64,000 bases of DNA from Ehretia macrophylla (taxonomy: Eukaryota > Streptophyta > Magnoliopsida > Boraginales > Ehretiaceae). Under the pieces are notes generated by a model, which was given only the letters and a program-made list of their open reading frames with translations, ran no database searches and was not told where the DNA came from. A program made the position numbers and the translations under genes. The stretch covers positions 1,552,501 to 1,616,500 of the forward strand of contig CM075767.1 of assembly GCA_037974665.1 (NCBI GenBank), given 5' to 3'. Below are positions 12,001 to 22,100 of this stretch, piece after piece (position 1 is the first letter of the stretch; each line of letters starts with the position of its first letter).

Positions 12001-14276
12001 AAAGCTCAACTAAGTGTTAGAAAAGCACATTTAGTCCCTACTTACCCTAAGAACACCAAATTTATCAACCAAATTCACTCGGATTCACATTTGACCCAAA
12101 ACCCCTTTGTAACTCAAACTGTTTTCCTTCCAAACTCATGTTATGGTTCTAGATTCGTGAGTGGTCTATTCCATGCTTCTAGTTAAACCATTAGACACCC
12201 TTAGGACCTTCAAAGTTGCCCAAATACCCACGTTTAGCACTAAAGCCCCAATTTTCCTCTTTTGACTTTGTACTACACGTACCTTATCCGGGACTCAAAT
12301 GGAGGCTAGCAAAGCTTAATTAGGTCCTAAATATCCTAGGATTACTAAATGTGGAGGCCAATTCAACCTGGATTCGCGATAACCCCGAAACCTCTTTCTA
12401 AAAGTTGGCTATTTCATTCTTTTGCTAGGTTATGAGCAATTAAATGTTATGGGGCCTTTACACTACTTTCATTAACATCTAAAGCACCTATTAGGATCAT
12501 TGATTCAAGCTATAAAGTCCAATTTCACAAAACCCTAACATTCCCGTCACTATTCATGTGAAATATTCAACGAGCAATTTCAACCGATTAAACTACCAAA
12601 CAATAGCATAAATTAGGTCTCTATTACTTATATATAACATACATAAGCATATTTGAGTATTGCATTAGCATTTAAGAGCAAAACAAGAAATTCAAGAAAG
12701 TCGTCACATTTTTTAAATGCAAAAATAGGTATGAAATCCCTCACCTATTGCGCGTAGGAGCTCCTAGGAGGCTAGTAGACACCCTAAACCACTTGCACCT
12801 AGTTTGGATTGGCTTGGAATGAGGATTTGTTGAGCAAAAAAACTCTATTTCTCCTCCTATGCTATTTTCGGATTTGCTACAGTGTTTTCAGCATGCTCTC
12901 TTTTTTGTTTTTTTGTTTTATGGGCTTAATATGTGTATATGTTGAGTATTTAAAGGGAAGGGATCTAGTTGGTGAGTTTATTGCCTACTAAAATGAGCCT
13001 AGTCAACTTAAAAATGAGTCTAATGCGCATAAATTAAGTTAGCTAACTAAAACATAATGTTTATTACGTAACACTATTCATTAGCTTTAACAAATCATTT
13101 TCTAAACGAAGGCTCCTATCGCTTTAAGGTCAAATGCACATTTTTCTCATTTCTATAACAATTAATATGATTTAAGAAAAATGCTAATTCGAAGAAAATA
13201 GATAGTTGTAAAATGTAATGAATAGTAACTAAGGAAAACAACAAGTAAATGGATAGTGAAAATGTACAAACAGTAGATGAAACAATTAATAAATTAGGGC
13301 AATGTTCTCGGGCGTCACAGTATAGCTATGATGATCACAGCAGGATTTGCTGGTCAATTAAAAGGTTGTGGGATAATTATTTAAACCAGACCCAACGTGA
13401 AGAAATTTTAAATACTATTAAAATCGTAGATGAACAAGTTCAAGAGAATGCTGTTTATACTCTTTGTTTATCTATATGTGAACATTTCACGGGAAGATAT
13501 TTACATCAATATGATAATTCTAGGACCTTATTACAGAATTTGCGATGTCCTACTTTAATATCTTTTAGATGGTATAAGGATGTTTTCTTATCTAGGGTAA
13601 TGAATTTACGTGATGCTAATAGTAATCATTGGAAATCCAAATTTGTGGATGGTTTACCTTCTGTTTTTGCAGAAAGAATTAGAAAAGATCTTAGGAAGAG
13701 ATCAGATAGTAATAATATTGCATGGGATACTTTTAATTATGGTACTCTTATTACATTATGTGTAGAAAAGGGATTATCTCTCTGTAATGATATTGTATGA
13801 ATCATCAATTAAAGAAACAAAGACTAACTGAGAGAAATCAGTTAGGAGAATTTTGTGATCAATTTGCTATGGAAATACCTAGCACATCTAGGACTAAACC
13901 TAGAAAACGCCATAAGGAAAGACCCCATAAAATGGAATATTATAAGAAATATAAGTCTAATGCTTATAAGAAAAAGGCAGCTAGAAAACGCGAATGGCGT
14001 GAAAAGAAGGGTTATGTACCTCAGAAAAAGATACCTACATGTTATACATGTGGTAAAAAAGGACATTATGCTAATAAATGTAGAATGAAAAAAAAAGATT
14101 AATAGTCTTGATATTGATGATAAGCTTAAAGAATCTTTAAGTAAAGTGTTATTAAACTCAGATAGTGATATTGATACTAGTACTACTAGTAGTGATAATT
14201 TACATGTAATTGAATCTGATGATTTAATTAGTTTTTCTGATGATGAAAATGATAATAAATGTTGCAGTAAAATGTA
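9027..14276 (+). pseudogene. EPRV coat protein gene, broken by stops, frame changes and an LTR
   Basis: The frame starts ATG 9027 and continues in the same phase through two stops, TAG 9162-9164 and TAG 9600-9602, to 10031, where a 3.3 kb LTR is inserted (TSD gtata). It resumes at 13320. A one-base frame change lies near 13360-13370, just before 'WDNYLNQTQREE', and another at 13797-13800. The part to 14102 ends in a basic tract and a CCHC zinc knuckle (CYTCGKKGHYANKC, near 14039-14080). An A9 run at 14088-14096 then separates this frame from an acidic Ser/Asp tail that stays open to TAA 14274-14276. A helical segment with coiled-coil character lies around 9440-9545. Coat proteins of this family package the DNA; the zinc knuckle binds nucleic acid. 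The N-terminal region is assigned by position. Confidence 0.8.
10032..13319 (-). mobile_element. Solo LTR, NA1/NA2 mosaic, in the EPRV coat gene
   Basis: The TSD is gtata (10027-10031 and 13320-13324). It starts TGTAATGCCCC and ends GGGCGTCACA. It is 3288 bp and has no internal region. From the left end to about 11215 it is the reverse complement of the NA2 LTR 3' part (compare 24890-26076). From about 12090 to the right end it follows the NA1 LTR (compare 4888-6105). The middle, 11215-12090, is less clearly shared. Includes the palindrome GGTTGCGCAACC at 11033-11044, a hairpin at 11100-11125, and a perfect 7-bp stem at 10650-10667 beside a TTTCAGG acceptor-like motif. No gene. Confidence 0.85.
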
Positions 14277-16666
14277 AAAAAAATAATAGTGAATCTGATA
14301 TTGATATTTATAAATTGCAGTCTCAATTTCAGGATATTGAATTAAATGTTATTACGTCAAGTGATAAAATTGTTGATTTGCTTGATAGTATTAGTGATAC
14401 AAAATTAAAAGTCAAAATTATTGATTGCTTTAATTCTAATCAGGAATTAAAAACTCCCATCCCTCCTGTTATTCAGGATTCCAAACCATATAGGTTTTCA
14501 AAACTGATAAATCAGTTAAATAAAAAACAAAATGTTGTTGTTATTATTGACGATTTAAATAGAGAAGTTAAACTTTTAAAAGAGGAAATTAAAACTCTGA
14601 AACAGGATAATGGTTTAATAGACCATCGTCTCTCTTTGTTAGAAAAAGGAAAAATGAAAGAAGACATTCCTTCTTCATCATTACATATTGAAACTCAACA
14701 TGATTTGTTAGCTAATTTAAAGCTAGTTACTTCACAAAAATGGCATGTTAAGATAAGTCTTTTAAAAGAAAAAGATTATATTAAACGTGATTTAATTGCT
14801 TTAATTGATACTGGAGCAGATATAAATTGCATACAGGAAGGATTAATTCCTACAAAATATTTTGAGAAAACTACTCATACTATTTCTGCTGCAACTGGAC
14901 AGAATTTACATGTTCAGTATAAATTGTCTGACACTTATATTTGTCATGATAAGGTTTGTATACCTGCTACTTTCTTATTAGTTAAGAATTTAACTAATCA
15001 AGTTATTCTTGGTACTCCTTTTATACAAGAAATTATGCCTCTTACTCATATTGATGCAAATGGCATAAAAGCTTCTTTTCAAGGAATGAATTTAAATTTT
15101 CAGTTTATAACTGATCCAAAAATAAAAATTTTAAATCAAATTCAGAATTTGCTTATTGCAAAAAATTCTCAATTAAATTTTATTCAAAAAGAAATTTCTT
15201 TTTATAATATTGAAGAAAGATTAAAAAATTCGAAGATACAGGAAAAGATCAAATTGATACAAAATCAGTTTTCAATTGATATTTATAATGATCATCCAAA
15301 TGCTTTTTGGAATAGAAAAAAACATATTGTTACTCTTCCATATGAAGAAGATTTTATTGAGAAAAATATTCCGACAAAGGCAAGACCTTGTCAAATGAAT
15401 TCTGAATATTTAGAATTATGCAAAAAAAAGATCAGTTCTTTAATTGAAAAGAAATTAATTCAAGTTTCACACTCTGCATGGAGTTGTACTGCTTTTTATG
15501 TTAATAAACATTCAGAACAAGAAAGAGGTGTTTCTAGACTTGTTATTAATTATAAACCTCTTAATAAGGTTATTAAATGGATTAGGTATCATATCCCCAA
15601 TAAGAAAGATCTATTAGATAGATTGCACGATGCTTTGATATTTTCAAAGTTTGATTTAAAATCAGGATATTGGCATATTCAAATTCATGAATCTGATAGA
15701 TATAAAACTGCTTTTACTGTTCCAATTGGACATTATGAATGGAATGTTATGCCTTTTGGTCTGAAGAATGCTCCTTCAGAATTTCAACATATTATGAATG
15801 ATATTTTTATTCCTTATAGCGAATTTATTATTGTCTACATAGATGATATTTTGGTATTCTCCAAAAATATTGAACAACATTTTAGGCACCTGCATACTTT
15901 TAAAAGTATTATTATGCAAAGTGGTTTGGTTATATCTAGACCAAAATTGGTTCTTTGTCAAACAAAGATTAGATTTTTAGGTCATAATATTGAACAAGGA
16001 AAAATTATTCCTATAAATAGGAGTATAGAATTTGCTTCTAAATTTCCTGATGAAATTCTTGATAAAACTCAATTACAGAGATTTTTAGGTAGTCTAAATT
16101 ATATTCTGCCTTATTATCAAAATCTTGCTTTTGATACTGCTATTTTATATGATAGATTAAAAAAATCTCCTTCTGTTTGGACAGAAGCTCATACAAAAGT
16201 GGTTAAGACAATAAAGTCTAAAGTTGCTAGATTGCCTTGTCTTTCTTTAGCAAATCCCACATGGGATAAAATTATTGAAACTGATGCATCTGATATTGGT
16301 TTCGGTGGAATTTTAAAACAAATTCATCCTCAGACAAAACAAGAATTGCTTGTTAGATTTCATTCTGGCAAATGGGGAAATAGTTAGAAAAATTATGCTA
16401 CTGTTGCAAAAGAAATACTTTCAATTGTAAAATGTGTTTTCAAATTTCAAGATGATTTATATAATCAAAAATTCCTTATACGTACTGATTGTAGTGCTGC
16501 GAAATTTATGTTTTAGAAAGATTTTAAACATGATGTTTCTAAACAAATGTTTGCTAGGTGGCAAGCTCATCTTGCTCCTTTTGATTTTGAGATAAATTAT
16601 ATTAAAGGAGATAATAATTCTCTACCTGACTTTTTGACCCGTGAATTTTTGCGGATGCTCTCTACT
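14240..16666 (+). pseudogene. EPRV copy B: protease-reverse transcriptase-RNase H (pol)
   Basis: The frame from ATG 14240 is open for 715 codons to TAG 16385-16387. Order: an N-terminal segment with a predicted coiled coil (about residues 104-137, heptads in LNREVKLLKEEIKTLKQ); an aspartic protease with DTGAD at 190-194; RT with YIDD at 533-536; and the start of RNase H (TDAS near 683). After the stop the same phase continues through the rest of RNase H, with a second stop TAG 16514-16516 where copy A has a sense codon. A single-base deletion near 16650, relative to copies A and C, then runs the frame into ORF X. The first 37 nt overlap the acidic coat-protein tail in another frame. The intact part covers protease and RT, but RNase H is cut. 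Confidence 0.9.
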
Positions 16667-18041
16667 AGGGGCAACTACTCTAACCCGAATAGGGGAAGAA
16701 GTAGAGGTCGTGGCAAAAATGACTCTCAAAGAGTTATTGCAGGAAAACATCTAGTTAATCTAACTAATGGTGGTGTTGCTATCGACCCATCACAAACAAA
16801 TTATGCACAAATTAAGAAATTACTTGATGTAGACACTTCTGCACCACAGGCATCATCCTATGCCAATATTGTCGAACAGGAAGATGAGGTTGACTCTTAT
16901 GAGTCTCATACTCATGTTGAAACTATTCTTATCCTTAAAATTTCGGATAAGCAATGGGGAAGTGACCCATGGTACCTTATGGACCGCTATCTTAATAATT
17001 TCTTTTGTCCTATGTATCATCACAAGTCAAGAGTCTTTTATGAGTCTATCTTGCAAGCAATTGATAGTTGTGAATTTGAACATTTTAAGAGAAATAATTA
17101 TTTTCCAATTTATACTTATAGTAAGATTTATATTAAGAAAATTCTTTCACCCTCTGATTGGGGAATCAGCACAATGGCTGAAAGACAATTTACTTATCCC
17201 CATGATAATAAAAATGTTTATCAATTTAATTATTGGGATTATGTTGAAGCATTTTCAAAAGTTTTCTTATATGAAAATCCTCAGAAAAAGCATACTTGAT
17301 TTATAAAATTTAACCCCCAAATTTTTCAACAAAGGAAATTCCCTGCTTGGATCCATACTTGGTGGCCTCAATATGGACCTCCTATAAAAATTTTACCTAA
17401 ACCTTATAAAGGACTTTTTACCGAATGGTTAGCTTCTTGCCCTTAGATAGGGAATAACCCTGATCTTTATATTGAAGGATCAAGTTCTTTATTTTTCTTT
17501 ATGGAATTTGGTGTCCCATGGATTTGGAAATAGGTACCTATTGCTGAAATGAATAAAAAAAATGTTTTGTTTGAAAAGAAAATTTTATTCAAAATTTTGG
17601 TCAAAACTTCTGAAAATTGATCCAGAAACAAAGAAACATTATGGACAAAATATGGTGGATGAAATTGCTCAAATGGTCCAGATCTACAAGGACAAAGTAG
17701 AGGAATCAACTCAAGAAGATGAATCTCCTTTTTCTCATTTTCTTCGCAAAATCTAGATGCGACAACAAATTAGTTCCAAGGGAGATATCATGGTCTCTTA
17801 CCTTGATGCAATAAAGCAAGACTTTTTGAAAAATTTCAGAATGGACGTTGATGGTGATAATGATGAAGATTCTACATCAGAAGATGCGTTTATGCGTTCT
17901 AATCCAAATAATGTTTTAGCAGGAGAAGCACAAAATCCAAATGTGCTGGCAGAAGATGTTTGGGATAGTCTAAAGGACGTCCTAATCGAGAAAGCTCTCC
18001 TAGCAAAATAAAAGGAGAAAGCACCTGCCCAAGAGCAATGA
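16655..18041 (+). pseudogene. EPRV copy B: ORF X, several stops
   Basis: The start ATG 16655 is homologous to 1110 in copy A. In this copy the frame is joined to the upstream RNase H end (continuous from 16547 to 17299), which I read as a deletion artefact because copies A and C keep separate frames. It is stopped at TGA 17297-17299, then at TAG codons near 17443 and 17530, changes frame around 17552-17562, and has TAG 17754-17756 and a stop at 18009-18011. The homologous end is TGA 18039-18041. Arg/Gly-rich start, acidic patch, aromatic middle and acidic tail (DVDGDNDEDS) match copy A. Function unknown. Confidence 0.8.
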
Positions 18042-18181
18042 TGTTGTTCTTGGACAAATTTATGAAAAGATAGGGATAAAGTCTGAAGATGCTAAAAGGA
18101 TTTTTGGACTGATATGAAAGGCCGATATTCACGGAACAATATCAAGTGGAATATCATTTTCAGCTGGTGACATGTGCCTTT

Positions 18182-18537
18182 CAGTAGACAAAGTCTACTG
18201 TTTACTTTATGTAAAGTAAAAGTAATTATTTGTTTTTTTCACGTGAGTGTATAGTGACCCCGGACTCCAAACATTTCGAATCCGGAATAAGTTCTTTTGC
18301 ATTTTGTTTTCAAGTCCGCAAAATTTGTATAAGTAGGCGGCATTTGCTTATTATTAGGCAGAGCTCAAACAAGCTACTTTCTTTTCTTTCAGTTTTTATA
18401 TTTTTGTAAATCTTACTGTTTTGGCAATCAAATAAATTTTTCTTCAGGTATTTCTCTTTTTATTTTTCAGTCTTTTATTTTTTAGCCTAATGATAGGCTA
18501 ATCTGTTGCTGTTTGGTAACCACTATTTTGATATAGG
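18182..18537 (+). promoter_or_regulatory. EPRV pregenomic promoter, poly(A) signal and paired inverted repeats
   Basis: Between ORF X and the next leader lie: a perfect inverted repeat, CAGTAGAC/GTCTACTG with spacer AAA (18182-18200); directly after it TTTACTTTA/TAAAGTAAA with spacer TG (18201-18220); a G-box CACGTG (18240-18245); a TATA box TATAAGTA (18328-18335), which would place the start of transcription near 18360; AATAAA (18431-18436); and a hairpin TAGCCTA/TAGGCTA with loop ATGA (18483-18500). A poly(A) signal about 75 nt after the predicted start is the caulimovirid arrangement: it is bypassed on the first pass and used on the second, giving a terminally redundant RNA. Start site and activity are inferred. 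This segment is absent from copy A. Confidence 0.75.
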
Positions 18538-18817
18538 AAATGCTCAAATATAATTTTTGACCCAAGGCATAATAATTCATGACATAGCATAAAATACAGA
18601 AGTATATTTTCGTCACTTACTATTGTCATGGTCAGTGTTTGACATCTCTCGAGTCACGCTGTTATACCTTTCTTAGGCCGTGTTATGGCTATTTGTGAGT
18701 TGTAAGTCGTTGACTGTAGCTCTGTCATTTTACTGTTTTAATTTTCCGTTGACACTGTTAAGTGGTATCTTTATACTCTTGTAAGTTGTGACCTTGCCGC
18801 GAGCTGTTATCCCCTGG
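18538..18817 (+). other. EPRV leader fragment, truncated before the primer site
   Basis: This matches 7578-7857 of the other leader. The match stops at CCCCTGG (18811-18817), about 9 bp before where the tRNA primer site would begin. No gene. Confidence 0.8.
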
Positions 18818-18827
18818 GCCTTAAATG
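18818..18827. other. Junction between the + EPRV leader and the inverted copy C
   Basis: On the left is + strand leader; on the right, from about 18828, the sequence is the reverse complement of ORF X (compare 17190-17215). The ten bases between fit neither side well, so they look like filler, as at an end-joined break. Confidence 0.6.
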
Positions 18828-19193
18828 TTTTTATTATCATGAGGATAAGTAAATTGTCTTTCAGCCATTGTGCTGATTCCCCAATCAGAGGGTGAAAGAA
18901 TTTTCTTAATATAAATCTTACTATAAGTATAAATTGGAGGAGAATTATTTCTCTTAAAATATTCAAATTCACAACTATCAGTTGCTTGCAAGATAGACTT
19001 ATAAAAGACTCTTGACTTGTGATGATGCACAGGAAAAAAGAAATTATTAAGATAGTGGTTCATAAGGTACCATGGGTCACTTCCCCATTGCTTATCCGAA
19101 ATTTTAAGGATAAGAATAGTTTCAACATGAGTATGAGACTCATAAGAGTCAACCTCATCTTCCTGTTCCACAATATTAGCATAGGATGATGCT
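18828..19193 (-). pseudogene. EPRV copy C: ORF X internal part (inverted)
   Basis: Read on the - strand this continues, in frame, the ORF X start at 50091-49893; element NA2 was inserted between the two parts (TSD atgct/atgca). The frame is open up to the junction at about 18828 and covers the residues from 'ASSYANIVEQEDEV' to 'RQFTYPHDNKN'. The C-terminal half is missing. There is no stop in the visible part, unlike copy B. Confidence 0.85.
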
Positions 19194-22100
19194 TGTAACA
19201 ACCTGAACCTTTCATGTAGTAATTAGTATTTAATTGTAAATGTCTATGTGTTTATTTTAAATAAAAGTGCATGATTAGATTATTTTAATTAACTAGTATT
19301 ACATATTTACTTACATAGTTTCTTTTATTTTTGAAAATGTGCAAAAAGTGTTTAATTAATTTATCTGAGTTAATTATATTTATTTGAAATTATATCTTTG
19401 CAATTAATTGCTAAACTTTCATAAATTTCAATTAGTGAATAAGTAGCTCCGAGCCCAGAGTGAAATTTTAAACTATTATATTTTCTGAACTTGATATTTT
19501 TCCTCTATTACACCTCATATATAATGTATTCGTTCATTGAAAGAATGTGCATTGCAGGTCTCGAGCGCGAAGAAGAAAAAGTTTAATGTCCCCGAATAAA
19601 TAGTAACAATTTAATTATTTTGGGCCAATTGAAGTTGCAATAATTTTTAGCTAACTTATTTAGCCCAATAGTATTTTATATTAGCCCAATCCTTATGTTA
19701 GCCCATTTATTTACTTAGTCTACATACATATCCATATTTAACATAACAAAAAAGGCATAAAAACATAGCAAACGAGAAAGAAAAGAATCAGCTAGCAGAA
19801 GCAAAGAAACAAAAAAAAAACAAAAACGTGAGACCTCTTTGGCTTAGGGTTTTGCTTCATCTTCAAATCTCAACCATTTCAGCAAGATCAATGGTGTTTC
19901 TAGTCAATTTTCTTCCATTTTCTAGCTATACAAGGTGATGGAAATCATTCTCTGTTGCATTTTAAGTGTTTCATTACAATGTATTCTAGTTGATTTAATA
20001 GAACTTGCGAATACTTGAGTTGTATAAGCATAAATTGTTGATTAGATTGAAGTGTAGAGTAATCTTTGACTTCGGTTCCCTTGTATAACTTCAACTTGTA
20101 TGCTTTTATTGCCTTGTTAGTTGATGCTCTTGAATGAGGTTTAGGTGCTTGATAAATGACCTCAATGAAGTGAATGAATATAGTATATGCTAAAACCAAG
20201 AGCAAACCAAGTGGAAATGCTAGAAAACAAGCTAAATAGACATTAGTGCAAAAGTGAGAAAGCTAGACAGTTTGGGCAAAGAATTTGTAGAGACGATTTA
20301 AGGTAGTAAACTGTGATAACCCCAACCCGGCATGCATTTAATAGCACTTGACTGCATTTGATTAAATGTTTCACTAGTTAAATCATCTAATTATCACTGT
20401 TTTGCTATTTCTTTTAGAAGAATTCGAAAAGGATTTATATTAATTGATTAAAAGATTATTACCTATTTCTAATAATTGTAGTAATTGAATTTATTCTGTT
20501 GTGATTAATTAAGTATCATCTTAAATGTTAATATTTAATTTCACTTGATTATATGTTTATATTTATTTGTTCATTTGTAACTTAACGTTAACTTCATAAA
20601 TTCTTTAAAATGATCTAGAAATAGTTAAATTAATTATTTTAAATGAATATTAATTTCCTTGATTGTTTTGATTATTTTAATAATCAGTTTTGGTTGTTTT
20701 GCATTAAAATCACTCGGTTTTCGAATAAATGAGGAAAGTAACTCCGAGTCGGAGTTAATTTTAAACTATTCTACTATTCTACTTTTCAAAGAATTAGAGT
20801 TTTATATTATTGCTCAATACTTTATTAGCGATCGATTAGTGACCGTTCGATCGTAGAATTTCAAAAATAAGAGTTAGAGAAATATTTTTCGGATTTAGTG
20901 AAAAATGTTTTTAGCTTAATTTAACTAGTTTTAGTTGTTTTTCATTTAATTGCATTGTTTTAACTTGAATTAGATTTAATGGCATCAAAATAAGCTTATT
21001 CGATTATTTTTAACTAAAGTTTAATTTTACAAAAGACCAAAATGCCCTTTGTCACCTAATAAATAATAAAACAAGGCTAAAATAAAAATAAAAATAAACA
21101 ATTTGCAAAATGCCTCCTATGTCCCCCCCATGGCCGAAGCATTTTAAGAGGAAAAGAAAAGAATTTTTTTGCATTTTTCTTCTACAATCGTGCGTGGAAC
21201 TGCTCAGGGGTCATGGCTCGGGTCCTTGCGGGTCTTGGTCTTCAATCTCTGTGAAGGTTTTCACGCTTTTGTGCATTTTAATCTGAATTTGATTTTTGAG
21301 TCAATTTTTCAGATTTGATATTTATCGCGTTATAATGCCTGTTATTGCTTGAAATAGCTTGCTTAGGGTTCGTAGAGCATTGCTTGTTAGTTATTTAGCA
21401 ATTTTTACGGTTGAAACTGCGTAATTGAAATTGGGGAAGAACATGAATAGTGAATTATGAATAGTAAACCCTAGAATTTTGGATTTCGATCCGAATTGCG
21501 ATTGTTTGATTTGGATAGGTGCCATTAGTGATAGAAAGCTAAAATGTGAAATAAAAACGGATCGCCTTTTGTTAAAATTGGAAATTAGACGAAGAAACGT
21601 AAAGGGGCCGTTTGACCAAAAGTTGACCGTGCTCGAAATGAGTTGGGGGTTTCGTAATTGAGGGCATGGAAGCACTTTTGGCGCTGTTGTGGCGTTGATT
21701 GAATGACCGGTTAGCATAGCTGTAGTTCAAACACTGTAGGTAGACTTTCAGGTCTCGGGTGAGAAATTGAAGTTTAGTGACATAGAAACGTGCCTTGTAG
21801 TACCTGAGTGAATGTAGTGAAATTGGTTTCCTAATTCCGTAGCTCATTTGCTCGTAATTGTCCTTGGAAGTTGGGGTTGAATAGTGATATTTGTTGTTTT
21901 CGTGTTTGAACTGCCGTTACTTGTTTAATTGTTGTTGTTGTTGCTTATTATTGCTTGTTATGCTTGAAAAGTTAGTTGAATGCTAGTATTGATTGTGATT
22001 GCTTGTTATCTCGTTTGTTGTCACTAGTTTGTATTGTTGTGCTATCGCTCGTTTATTGCCTTGTATCGAGTCTTGCATTGCATAGTGTCTCGCGTGTGAG

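Noticed and set aside
16547-17299. Apparent RNase H-ORF X fusion protein in copy B
   Set aside because: Copies A and C keep the two genes in separate, overlapping frames; copy B has lost one base near 16650, so the fusion is a mutation.
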